Below are positions 1-14,994 of a DNA stretch of 64,000 bases, piece after piece. How positions within the stretch are numbered: position 1 is the stretch's first letter; each line of letters opens with the position of its first letter. The notes under the pieces are model-generated. The model was not told where the DNA came from. It made no database searches and saw nothing but the letters and a program-made list of their open reading frames with translations. A program made the translations under genes and the position numbers. Source of the stretch: Ceratopteris richardii (Eukaryota; Streptophyta; Polypodiopsida; Polypodiales; Pteridaceae); contig CM035414.1 of assembly GCA_020310875.1 (NCBI GenBank), positions 199,605,760 to 199,669,759 on the forward strand, written 5' to 3'.

Positions 1-530
1 ATACCCATCCTTGTGGTACGTACTGTAAATGTTATAAGACGCAATATTAAATCCCGACTAATTTTGGAGAAGAAGTTAGCAGTGCGTGTGATTTCAATGG
101 TGTGGTAGATACCCAAAATTATTATTTTTCATGCTGCTGCAAACTACTCGGCAAGATAATCACTGTTTGTAACCACATTATGCATATATATGGACTTACG
201 AAGCTGGGATTAACCCGATGATTATATAATCCATAAAAATTGGTTCATCAATAAATTGTCGCCTCGAAGTATGGTACCATTCTCGTTGGCAAGAAGTTAA
301 TAAGCACAGTTGCACATTGAACAACGAATAGCACACACTTTGACTACATTAATAAAACAATACAGAAAGACGAAGATCAACACTAAATAATCGGTGACCT
401 TGATGAAGAAGATTTACCGTAGTTGGACCTTATTTATCACTGTAGACATTCTACATTGCGCTATATACTCATCGATGGGATATACACATATATTACACTA
501 GTTAGAAAAAAGAAGTTTTCTCTGCGCTTG
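1..530. other. 3' flank of the lipase gene, no gene seen
   Basis: AT-rich sequence beyond the lipase stop codon. I see no open frame of useful length, no RNA gene and no repeat. The minus-strand 3' untranslated region and polyadenylation site of the lipase should lie here; an ATAAATAA-like minus-strand string near 430-438 is a possible but weak polyadenylation signal. Confidence 0.5.
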
Positions 531-4522
<3,992 letters not shown>

Positions 4523-5270
4523 TATCTAGTGGAGCAGAAGGCTTTAGGAAAAGCGTCCGAGAGGAACTGCTGTGGGTGGAGAGATGACGCGACTGATTTG
4601 GAAAGAGTGTTTCGTTGTAGAGAAGAATACCATCCACTAAAGTTACATTTATAAATGGCACCTGCGGCCAGAGAGAGAAGGCAAAAAAGAAAGGGAAAGA
4701 TCAGTGCACTATTCTTTTAGAGGAGCCTGCTTTGTTTGTATCATTTTCAGATGTAGTTGATCTCATGATTGCCTGCTCTTACTTTTTGGGTTGCCCAGGT
4801 TGGCCAGCTGATTTTCCTCTTCTTAGTACAGTTTGGTAACAGTTACGTAAATGCGGAGCTGTCTTTGCGAGCTCCATGCCACATGTTAAGAGAAATGCGA
4901 TAGTAATTAACGGCGTCACCTGTTTATAGGTTGTAAATTAGATTGAGCTATGACGATCCAACGCTGGCGTTGAAGGGTAAAGATCATGGACACATCGACA
5001 CAGGCAAACCTATGCCGTCCTCACAGACCGTCTGTATGGCATTCGTCCCAATTTCAAATCTGCATTGCAAACATCCAGGAGCACCGACAGTGATTTTTTT
5101 GCGCATCGTAAGATTCTCAGACGATATTATCTGTGCAGCCCAAAGATAAGCTGGTGGGATTAGATGCGTAGCCTCCGCCTTCCTAAAGCATAAACTACGG
5201 AAGAGCTTGCTTTGAGGTTACATAGCCGAAGCCCACGTTACCTGTTAGATACGCGAAACTTACGTTTTTT
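4523..5270. other. Upstream region of the lipase gene
   Basis: No gene recognised. On the minus strand this is the 5' untranslated region and promoter of the lipase. It ends at the A-tail (T-run on the plus strand) of the neighbouring LINE. Confidence 0.5.
4647..4656 (-). promoter_or_regulatory. Candidate TATA box for the lipase gene
   Basis: ATTTATAAAT sits about 125 bases upstream of the lipase start codon, a spacing that allows a short 5' leader. It is the best TATA match close to the start; no transcript evidence is available. Confidence 0.4.
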
Positions 5271-5419
5271 CTTTCTTTTTTTTTTTTTTATAAAGGAAGT
5301 TCGGCAATAGCCTACTCTCCCGGACTTGAATTAAATTAAGAAACAAAGGTACAAAAGAAGGGGACTAGTGCCCACGGGACCCCCCAAATCCCACAAAGCA
5401 GGGGAAGCTTGATTGAATC

Positions 5420-8400
5420 CTAGGTTGCATTACAGAGAAGGTTAATCACCCTCTCGTCGCCCTCATGCGGGGCCCACTTGGGCTTGAGCTTGTTGTTGAT
5501 CAAAAGGAGGACTTGATGGTGCCTGAAGGGGGGGGACTTCTTACTGTTAGCGATCCTTTTGCCCAGGAGGAATAGTGATTTCTCAATCGACCACTCCCTA
5601 GGGGGATCGCCGAAGTTGAGAGCACACCTCTCCCGCCAAATTTTCCACAGGACTTCCCCTCTGATGGCGTTCTAGAGTGTCGCAGAGCAGCCGATCGCTT
5701 CTCCCAAAAGGACTTGTTTCCAACTAAGCTGTTTTTGAAGTCTGATTTTCATTCCAACCGTCTGCCAGATTCTGTAGGAGTTGGGGCAAGTAAGGAAGAT
5801 GTGTGGGACATCTTCGATAGCGCGGTGGCAGCGTTTGCACCAAGGAGGGATCCCACAAAGTTTGCTAGCCTTATGGTTGGTCCAAATTCCTCGATGAAGA
5901 ATTTGCCATAAGAGGACAGACTTCTTAATCTCAATGAGGGGGTGCCAGATCCCCATGAATTTCATGTCCCACCGAAGCCGCGTCCAAGACAGGCACCACT
6001 TCTTGTTGAGGCTGATCTGGAGGTCAGCTGTTTCTTTGATGTTCGGGATTTTGAGTAGGCTATTTCCATTGTGCCATTTGAGACCAAGCGAGTTCGGTGT
6101 GTCGTGTCCCATGAGAAGGCGAGTCTTGTGACGATCCCAAGCGAGGCATCTGCTTTGCAAAGTGTTCCATTCTTCGTAGGAGATGTTTATGCGAGGGTCA
6201 ATATCCTCGAAGTTGATCCAGTTGTTGGTGTCATGTTTCCAGAGGTGTTTCCATTTTTTGAATCCTTTGTTCCATAGCTTCTTGGCGTTTTGAATGTTCC
6301 ACGACTCCACACTCCGGATGCCATGTATCGGGAACCAGATAGAGTCGTTTTGTCTGATTCCGGCCGCCCACTTCCAGTCCTCACTAATCTTGTGAAGCTT
6401 TTGACTTTATTCCAGCCCTTCCAAAGGGAGCACACGAGATTGGAGCCTTTCGGGAAGACGGGGATCGGGGAGAAAAGCAGGGTCATGATGTCAAGATTCT
6501 TCCAGTTCGGGAACCCCGTGAGGGCCAACTCATTCTTGTTTCTGAAGATCAGCTTGGCCCACGAGGCCTCCCTATTGCACCAAGCCTTAATCATCCATTT
6601 GGCTGCCAGTTTGTTAGCCATACACCCAATGTCCAGGATACCGAGCCCCCCGCTATCTCTAGGGCTAGTGCAGATGGCCCATTTGATTTTAGGCACCCCC
6701 CTTCTGTTATGATCGCCCGTCCAAAGAAAGTTTCTACAAATACTATTCAGTTTGGACAAGCCTTGCTCATTCGGTCTCCAACAAGAAAGGAAATAGATGG
6801 TAGAAGAGAGGAGGAACGTGTTGATAACCATCGCACGCCCAGCCAGATTGATTTGCATACCTCTCCAATAGTTAAGTTTGTTTTCGAGTTTAGCCAGCAC
6901 CCAGTTCCATCGCTGCTCCATAGAGACGCCAAACCCCAAGGGGATTCCAAGAAGTCGAAGGATTTGGCCCTGCGGGATGATTTGACAGCCATGATCAGTG
7001 AGAAGGCCAGGATGCTGTCCCACGATAGCCCTAAAGGCGGTCTTGGAGTGGTTGATTTTGGATCCAGAGGCATCACAAAAGGTAGCAAGACACCTCCAGA
7101 AGGTCTCCAGGCTGGTATTATCATTGTGGACGAACGCGTTCATATCATCAGCAAAAAGTCTCATGATGAATTGACTGTGGTCGTGAGGCAGCCGGAGGCC
7201 TTTGATATTGCCAGCCTCCACTTGATGAGCCACAAGTCTGCTCAGCCCCTCAGTGGCGATGGCAAAAAGAAGGGGGGCCAGAGGGCACCCTTGTCTAATC
7301 GATCTTCTAAGATGGATCGCCTTCGAAAGTTTGCCGTTAACGTTAATTTGGGTCGTTGCGTTTCCGAGAAGGGTCGCGACCATCTTGGTGAATTTCTGAC
7401 TAAGTCCGAGATCTTTGAGCGACTGCAGAATATAGTCCCATTCTAGCCTGTCGTAGGCTTTGTCAAAGTCGATCTTGAGGAAAACCACATCTTGATTAGA
7501 CTCTTTTTCAAATTGAATACCTTCCCAAATATCCATAATGGTTTCCAGGATAGACCTGCCTTTGATGAAACCTTTTTGATCCTCACTAAGCCAAGATCTC
7601 AGGTGGCACGAGAGTCTGTTGGCAATGACTTTGGCGATGATCTTGTATCCTGTTTGGAGCATCGTAATAGGCCGCCAGTTCTCGATTCTATTCTTTTCCC
7701 CCTTCTTATATATCAACTTGATAATTCCATTATTTAGACAAGAAGGAAGAGCACCAAACTTTAGCGCTTCTTGCCAAACCATCCGGAGAGGGGTGGCAAC
7801 CACCAGCTTGAAGGATTTAAAGAACTCGTTAGTGAGTCCGTCGGGTCCCGGGCTTTTACCGAGAGGGAGGGCATCAATGACCTCAATGATTTCTGATTCC
7901 GATATAGGGGCATGAAGTAGGGAGTGGAGGTTGGGTGGTATCCTCCGGGGGGAAACCCTAGAAATGGCAGCCATACAGTCCCTTCTATGGTGGGAAAGGG
8001 GGTTCGAGGTTCCCAGAAGTCTCGTGAAGTGCCCCTCGATGATGCCAAAATTATCTTCTTCCGAATTGCACACATTGCCATGTGGGTCAAGCAGTAGTGG
8101 GATCGACTCTCTGTTGTGTTTCCTTTTAAGGATACGACACATCTCTTTGGTGGGTTTGTCGGCTTTGCCAGCCCACCACTCCTTGAAGAAGATCTGCAAG
8201 TTTTGCCTTTGTATTTCTTCCTCGTATCTCAACACTGCTCTGATTTTTCTGAGGCCTTTCTGGGCTTGTTGTTTTCCTTTGTTCACTTCCTCCTCGAGCC
8301 GCCAGAGTCTGTGGTAAAGGGCTTCCCTACGAGCCCGCCGCACAGTCTCGAGCATCTTCTTAGTTCTGATCATGATCTTACGAGACTTGTCGACCGCACT

Positions 8401-9243
8401 TCTCCAGCACTTGGCCAGGGCCAAGCCAGAGGCGAACGCCACTTTCCACACATCGGCAATTTCTTGGTGGACAGAAGGGAGAGAGAAGGTGGAAGCGTTG
8501 GCATGGAACCACGGAGCCTTGCGGATTTTGTTGGAAGGTTGAAAAGTGATAACGATCGGGTAGTGATCAGAGATAGTGAGGTCAGTGCGTTGCGTGATGG
8601 TAGGGAGGCCCCACTGTTGAGTAAAACTCTGAGAGATGTAGCATCTATCGAGTCTAGCTTTCCTCAGGTCCTCGCCCGCTTGGAGATTCGACCAAGAAAA
8701 GCCACTCGAGTCTTTGAACTCAATCAAATCCAAGTGGAGTTTGGTCATGTCCCACGTGTCTTTCTCCCGACTGTCGATGACCCTGCCCTTGCCCATCCAT
8801 CTATCCATAGGGTCTTCCACCATGTTGAAGTCTCCACAAATAAGCACGTTGTGGGGAAGCGAGTCTAAGGAAGCCCAAGTGTTCAGTCTCTCCAAATCCC
8901 CGTTAGGGGCGTACAAAGAAACCAAAGTAACATAAAGAGGAGCACCAAAAGAGACATCAATCCAACGGTGACTTACATCTTCAATGGAGTTCTCAAGCTT
9001 TTCAAACCAGATTTGTTTAACACCGATAACCGTTCCTCCAGACCCCCGCTGGTGCTTCGTTGGGATCCACACATGGGCCGAGGAGATCTGTCTGAGCCGC
9101 TTCTGGAGGTCTTCTCCGTCAATTTTAATCTCTTGAATACATATAAAGTCTGGGTTTAAGCTAATGTCGCGAAGCCATTGACCAATGATGGTCGCTCTTG
9201 AGGGGTCGGTTAGCCCTCGAGCATTCAGCGAGATGACAATCAT
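5420..9243 (-). pseudogene. LINE ORF2: AP endonuclease, reverse transcriptase, zinc-binding tail
   Basis: About 1,274 codons. The N-terminal endonuclease shows SLNARGL, QEIK, GDFNMVEDP and ISDHYPI. The reverse transcriptase shows NWRPITML, KIDFDKAYDRLEWD, RSIRQGCPLAP and the catalytic FADDMNAF. The C-terminal zf-RVT region shows CGIPPWCKRCHRAIEDVPHI and its Cys/His set. No RNase H domain is seen. The protein nicks target DNA and copies its own RNA at the nick. Compared with copy 2, one base is missing near 6385-6395 and a Trp codon is a stop at 5672-5674; the frame then continues to the family's normal stop at 5420-5422. The domains with catalytic residues lie upstream of both lesions. Confidence 0.9.
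9240..9243 (-). promoter_or_regulatory. ATGA stop-start overlap of LINE ORF1 and ORF2
   Basis: The ORF1 stop TGA (9242-9240) overlaps the ORF2 start ATG (9243-9241) as ATGA. Such overlaps are known to support termination-reinitiation in several non-LTR elements; its use here is inferred. Confidence 0.75.
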
Positions 9244-10628
9244 TTTTGCATTGATCCCTCTTTGCGAGAGGGAGCCTTGTCCTTTCTTCTCTTGACTTCG
9301 TCTTTCTTTTTCGCTGGGATCTGATCCCGACTTAGAAGTCGGTTCTTGTGGGGGCTTTTCCAGGGTAACTCCATAGGCTGTTTTCCTTTGCGGGATGCCC
9401 CTTGCTGGGGAGACTTGGGCCCCGTGCTCGGCACTGTTTCCGGGATCGTCGATCCAATGATGGAACTTTCACTATCCATGTTGTCTTCGTTACTAGTGGT
9501 GAAACCATCTTCTTTGCTTGTAGTGTAACCCTCCTGGGGGGTTTCTTTATTGTCAGGGATCTCTAGGGCTTTGTCGTAGGTGTCTATCTCAAGTAGCTTC
9601 CCACCTGGGTAGTCAAGCTCATTGATCTCCTTTTCTAGATTGCAATACAAATTGCTGTAGGGGGTAAGCGGCATGTTGTTTCTCTCGCCGTTGGCCCTAG
9701 GGCTTCTTTTCCTTCTTCTTCTAACTTCAATAAAGCCATCAGCATCAGCTAGCGGGTTAAGGAGGCCCTTGCCTTCCCCCTCCTTGGTCGAGTGGGTCAA
9801 ATTGCCAAGGTTGTCTTGAGCGGTTTTGGAGGCTTCTTGAGAGCCCTTGTTTTTTTGCCTGAGAGGGCAATCTTTAATCCTGTGACCTTGCTGGCCACAG
9901 CGAAAGCACGCGTTGGGAAGGTTTTTGTATGTGACGACCTGTTCCCATACATCTCCTTCGCCCATGTCCACTTTGATCATTGAAGGAAGCGGCGTACTGA
10001 GGTCGGCCTCGACACAGATTTGGGGGTGCCACCTAGCATTGAACGAGTGTCTTGCTCCTTCATAGATGAGACCACCAACGTCTTCGCGTGAAGCCAGTGG
10101 CTTGCCGATAGGAGAGACAATGTCCCACACGAAGCTGTACAAGAAGTAAGGAAGGTTAGGGAGCTCAACCCAAAGAGGGTACCGAAGCGACTTCGATTTG
10201 TCGGGAGTAAAGTCCGGGGACCATCTGAATAGGCACAGAGTCGCCCGACCTAACTGCCAGGTGCCAACGCTGAGGGCTTGGAACGCCATCTCTTCGTTTT
10301 CAAAGACTAGCAGCAAGTGGTTCGCTGGTAAGAACTAACATTTGCTAACAATTAGTCCTCGAGGGAACCACTCTTTTCGAAGCCATTGTCGCACAGTTTC
10401 GAGCGGGGGCCTAGGGCCAAACACTTGGCCGACGAGGCAAACTTTCTTGAGCTCCTCTTGAGCCGACAGAACTGCGGGTCTACTGAGGGAAACAATGGGG
10501 GATTCAACACTTTCGGGCGCCCCAGGGGCGGCACACGACCCCCCCTCCAGCAGAGCGGCCAGGATATCGGTCTCCCTAGGGGGAGGGGCCCGATTACTTT
10601 TGACGAGAGAGGAAGAAGCCACATCCAT
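9240..10628 (-). pseudogene. LINE ORF1: DUF4283-type RNA-binding protein with CCHC knuckle
   Basis: The plant LINE ORF1 type, with a DUF4283-like N-terminal domain (VRQWLRKEWFPRGL, LLLVFENEEMAFQAL) and a zinc knuckle CFRCGQQGHRIKDC, followed by a basic, polar C-terminus. It should coat the LINE RNA. Copy 3 starts its similarity at the Met at 10,628, so I prefer that start to the Met at 10,721. The frame is broken once, by a TAG at 10,335-10,337 where copy 3 has CAG; the frame is the same on both sides. The stop overlaps the ORF2 start. Confidence 0.85.
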
Positions 10629-11117
10629 GGCCAAAAGGAGCCTGCACCCGCCTTTGCACCGTGAACTTACTCTTGCAAAGAGAGACTTCAACCCACTAGC
10701 GGGAAGACTAGGAGAGGCCAAACCGTAGATTATCTTGCCGCGGCGGGAGCTTCAAAGAGAACTCGCAAAAGACTAACTTGATGGAAATGAAGACCACGAG
10801 CAAGCAAAAGGTCAATGAAAGCCTCCCCTAAACACAAAGGAAAAGAAACCCCCCCCCAACTTGAATAGATCATGAGAGTCCCGCTAAAATGGATAGTTTT
10901 TTAGTTTTTTTTTTTTTTTTTTTTTTCTCTTCTCTCTTTTTTTTTTTTTGCTTTCTTTTTTTTTTTTTCTTTTCTTTTTATTTTGACTATCTCTTCTTAG
11001 CGTCCAGCAGCCTCTTCATCGTAGCGTCCCACTCGCCCAGAAGGAATCGCCCGCCGGAGAGAAGAAGAGTGCATTAAATGTTGCCACATTCAATTCCCCT
11101 CAAGAGGTGGAGTACTC
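10629..11117 (-). other. LINE 5' leader with long A-rich (plus: T-rich) tract
   Basis: Upstream of ORF1 on the minus strand. It contains T-rich plus-strand runs at about 10,905-10,980, then about 130 bases of unique sequence. No gene is seen. Locus 3 (17,740-18,007) has the same order: ORF1 start, unique leader, T-rich tract. Confidence 0.6.
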
Positions 11118-11360
11118 GTCTATCGCCCAGGTCACGAGGGGGAAAACCATGAAACCGTCAATCGCTTGATGAAAACCGTCGCGGAAGTAAAACCGTCGAT
11201 CGCGGAGGATGAAAACCGTCAATCGCGAAAAAGACGGGCAGCAAACCATCAATCGCGGAGGATGAAAACCGTCTATCGCGAAAAAAACGGGCAGCAAACC
11301 ATCAGTCGCAGAAGTAAAGCCGTCAATCGCGGAGGAAGTAAAACCGTCTGTCGCGGGGAT
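11118..11360. repeat. Short-period array built on CCGTCAATCGCG
   Basis: About eight degenerate copies of an AAACCGTCAATCGCGG core. Two longer units alternate (one followed by AAAAAGACGGGCAG, one by GAGGATGA), giving a higher-order period of about 54 bases. It lies just upstream of the LINE leader. A related array with core GTCAATCGTGGAAC lies at 18,008-18,370 upstream of the other LINE ORF1 piece. Confidence 0.8.
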
Positions 11361-11840
11361 GCTCGAGCGCGATGGACACAGGGGAGAAGCGTCGTTATTC
11401 CGAGGAGTGATTAGCTAAGAGCCTTCGTCGTCGCTGGAGCCCGGCAAACGTGCTGGAGCCAGACAATCGTCGTGCGCCAAAGCTCCGACACCATAATGCA
11501 AGTATTTGAGAGCTCACGATGTTGTTGACGGTGTCGTTGAATCTCGAGCTCCTACCCCCGTGCGCCAAAGCTCCGACACCATTATATCGTGCTCCGACAC
11601 CAAAGGCTTGAGTTTCTTTGCCTTGGAAGGCAACAGAGCTCTGGACGACTTCCCTTTCCTGCCTTGCGCTGCTGAGTTAAAAGACGTCGCTGCTGTGTTG
11701 TTAAGGTCGTCGCTGCTACAGACGTCGCTCGCTGCTGTCAACTAGCCATGTGTTGTTAAGGTCGTCGCTCGGATTAGAAGGATTTGATAGCATAATGACA
11801 GCGTGCAATTACGCGAAGGGCAGGGAGGCGACACACAGAG

Positions 11841-11877
<37 letters not shown>

Positions 11878-11890
11878 GCGTGCGTTTCAA
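11361..11890. other. Unassigned GC-richer stretch with small repeats
   Basis: No gene recognised. CGCCAAAGCTCCGACACCA occurs twice (near 11,476 and 11,562) with a third partial copy; GTTGTTAAGGTCGTCGCT also occurs twice. A (GA)n microsatellite lies at about 11,843-11,873. Short open frames here look accidental. Confidence 0.5.
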
Positions 11891-12039
11891 ATATGTTTTT
11901 TCTTTCTTTCTTCACTAACAAACTGAATTAATTAAAGAAGAAATGAAGTACAAAGATCTCTCACGCGGGAGAGAGAGATCCCATCAAGAAAATAAATCAT
12001 ATGTACATACAACTGAACAGCATTGAGAACTTTTTTTTT

Positions 12040-13116
12040 TTGAGAGTACAATGAATTTGAAACACCATCACACACCCAATCTCGTAACGTAGAGTCAGCT
12101 ATCTGAAACTCATAGATGCTTCACATCATTGTTGCAAATTTGAAAATGTATGTAAATGTGCTACCATCCATTTTCTTTGCATCTCTTTGAGAACAGAAAA
12201 TCCAAGATGGCCACTGCTTGCTTCTTCTTGCAAATCTTAATGACATGACTTTGCTTTTCATAATAAAAATGTCTTCCATTGAACTTCTTCATCTTCACCT
12301 TCTTCTTTGAACTATGAGAAGAGGCTCTACCCTTTGCATTTGTTGAAAATCATATGCATTTTTTGAACCTTCTTTACTCTTCAAATGCATTTCTTCTTCC
12401 AAAAGAATTGGAGAAAAATCTTCAAAGGTAAGAGTGCAAACATACCTCCAAATTAGTTCTTTAGGTGTTATAAAAACACCAACAATAGTTACCTCCAAAT
12501 TAGTTCTTTAGGTGTTATAAAAACACCAACAATAGTTAGCTAGTTGATCTTGTAAATGTTAGATTCGCTTGATGAAGTCTTCAGTCTTGTCTGAATCAAA
12601 TTTCTTTTCATTTGATAACACATTCTCAATATTTTAAATCCTCATATTACTCTTGGTCTCATATTGGCGAGCCAATATGGCCCAAGATTCATGTCCTTTA
12701 ATGGTGTGTTGGACTAGAGTAAGCACATAATCACTTACATTTGCAACAATGGCACACAGTGCATTTCGATCCTCCTATTCCAAGCTTAAATAAGATCTGG
12801 ATCAGGTTGGATTGTCACTCGAGGCTTTTATGGATCAGATTAGGCCGTGTTGGCCCCATGACATTATCCAAAAACTTAAAAGATTCAAAAATTGCAAGAA
12901 TTTTCAACTTCCATACTGTGTAATTTGTTTCATCAAGCTTCCCTTCAATGAATACAGGTGGACGAATGCAAATTGTTGTAGCAATAACATTACCAGATGG
13001 ATCAAAACTAGAAGATGAGTCCATCACTCATGCACTATGGTGATGAAAAAAATATACTTGTAAGCTCATAAAGTACTCCTCTCTACCAATAGATACCTAA
13101 CAAATCTGATACCATG
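12040..13116 (-). mobile_element. Copia LTR-element fragment: gag and primer-binding site
   Basis: Fossil. On the minus strand the tRNA-Met-type primer-binding string TGGTATCAGA (near 13,105-13,115) is followed by a Copia gag start (FIEGKLDETNYTVWKLKI, about 12,815-12,970), further gag sequence and a zinc-knuckle relic near 12,200-12,250. No protease, integrase or RT follows, so it is a 5' piece with several breaks. Confidence 0.7.
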
Positions 13117-13870
13117 TAAGAAATTAGTTAAGTGATAGAACACATGAAGACTAGTAGAGAAGATAACAAACATAGTGGAATTTCAAAAAACTTGCTACTA
13201 ATAGCAAGTACAAAGATGATGATGTTGTCCACCCATTCACTCTCAAGGTAGAGATTAAATGGTGATTAGGACAACTCTAGATAGAGAGAATAAGATATAA
13301 GTATGCTCGCTCAATTCAATATTTGGGGTAGTGCAAAAGTCATGTATATATAGATGAATGGAGAGATGTGGCCTTTGGTGGATGACTGGCATGGGTGATA
13401 GAATGTGGGCAAGCACCACACACATAATCCCCTTACATGGCTTAGGTCAGTTCAATAGAGAATATCTCCTTTATTCTTTTGCTAGGCATGTTGCCCTCGG
13501 ACCCCCACCATGTGGACCATTGGCCTCACGGGAACCCCCTTCATCTGCCCTAGTCAAGGTTTCTTCCCACTACGCCACACCCCACAATTGGGGACCTTGG
13601 TAACTCCCTTTCCTTACAATACCTTTAATGGTCTAATTGGACCTTCATACAATATACAAGTTGAGATTCCTATCAATTGGGTAATGCACACTTGGCGTCT
13701 CCTCATAGCTGGGGCCGTACAAAATGTGCATTAGTACATACAATCATGAGGGGTAGAAATTGGTCATATACTAACACACTTTCCTTCAAAAAAGAAGGGG
13801 GATTGAGCACATGTATGGCTTGCCCAATATGGGTTGAATCATTGCGGACGTTGGATTTGGGAGCACATAT
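13117..13870 (-). repeat. Probable LTR of the minus-strand Copia fragment
   Basis: Non-coding sequence directly outside the primer-binding site, where the 5' LTR of that element should be. No second copy exists in the window, so the far border is not defined. Confidence 0.4.
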
Positions 13871-14700
13871 GTAGTGTGTGAACTTGGAACAAGAAGTTTT
13901 GTGTTCTTCTAACTCAATCTTAAGACATTGCTTATTGATCCAAACATGAAGAAATAGTTTCTTAAGGTTTAATTGTACTACATGACCATATATCCGATTC
14001 TAAACCAATACTAAAGGTTTTGTGAGTTCATCCTCATGGCAAACAAAAATGTTGAATTTAAGAGGAATGTTGTGCAAGAGAATATGTACTTCAACATCTC
14101 CCAAACATGAGTTCTCTACCTCTCCTAATCCTACAAGATATGCCTCTACTAGGTTCATATATATGCCCTTGTCTAGATAGCAAGAGAGTCTAATGGCATT
14201 TGTGGTAGGTCATGAATCAACTATGGTTTAGATTGTCTTGATTGTAGTGTTCTATCCCAGCTCAATTGATATGAAGAATCTTCTATCCATAATGCTAGGG
14301 TTGGTTTGTGCATGTGTCTCTCATGTTGTCATATGATACGGGGGCTGGAGGGTTTGTGATTGAGTAGGACGCCTCACCATCCTAGGTTGGTTCTTCTTAT
14401 TTGCTCTTTGACTTCTTCATTGCTTCCTCTCTTATTCTTTTTTCCTTTTCTTTATGTTTCTTACATTTATTCAATGATGTGAAGATTTCTCTTGTAAGGG
14501 GTTCTTGATAGAGTTTCACTCTACATCCGCTAATATAGTTGGGGAATACTTTGCGTTCCAATGTGGCTAATTGGACAACAATAGTTGTAGAAATTGTATT
14601 GATAATCATGGGGCTACAACCACGTTTTTGCAACTTACACACCTGCTTTTTCAAGGTGTAAACCAATACTAAGTCCATCCATTTGCAATGATATGTAACT
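13871..14700 (-). mobile_element. LTR-element relic with gag-like and retropepsin-like pieces
   Basis: Fossil. On the minus strand about 14,397-14,678 reads as a lysine-rich gag-like stretch; further on, about 14,030-14,240 resembles a retroviral-type aspartic protease (TTNAIRLSCYL and a hydrophobic, acidic continuation). It is broken in a few places. The family could be Gypsy; I cannot place it firmly. Confidence 0.45.
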
Positions 14701-14994
14701 TTTTGGAAATCTTATAAGTTCTACTTTGGTATATTTCTCGGGTTCAGTGCCTACACATGTGCAAAGAAATGTCCAAAACAATGTCTGTGTAGTTAGCTAA
14801 TACTCTATGAAGAGATCAAGTTATCTATTTTTTTGACAGCTTGTTGGGACATCATCTAGTATCCAAATGGAGTGATTTTACTCTCATTTAAAATCTCTAT
14901 GTACATAATTTTAGCTTGGAAAATTTCATTTTCATTCCCCACATGTACTTAGAGAAACTCAGAAAATACAGAGCCTATGTTTATCCTCCAATAG
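14701..14994 (+). other. Probable LTR remains ahead of the plus-strand Copia piece
   Basis: AT-rich, no gene. It directly precedes a primer-binding site, so at least its right end is expected to be LTR; no partner copy is present. Confidence 0.35.

Larger units (their letters stand above)
5271..10990 (-). mobile_element. Nearly full-length plant L1-type LINE (copy 1)
   Basis: A non-LTR retrotransposon on the minus strand. The A-tail is the plus-strand T-run at about 5274-5291; then come a 3' untranslated region, ORF2 (5420-9243), ORF1 (9240-10628), a 5' leader and an A-rich tract on the minus strand (T-rich at 10,905-10,980). No clear target-site duplication was found, so the 5' border is uncertain and may include the array at 11,118-11,360. 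Against copies 2 (59,388-61,010) and 3 (17,327-17,738) it carries one nonsense change in ORF1 and one frameshift plus one nonsense change in ORF2, so it is recently dead rather than ancient. Confidence 0.9.

Noticed and set aside
6290-8935. Several open frames of 100-250 codons on the plus strand
   Set aside because: They are antisense shadows of LINE ORF2, which carries all the conserved motifs on the minus strand.
5255-11830. TACGCGAA as LINE target-site duplication (about 5,243 and 11,803)
   Set aside because: Only eight bases match and neither copy abuts the A-tail or a clear 5' end, so chance is likely.
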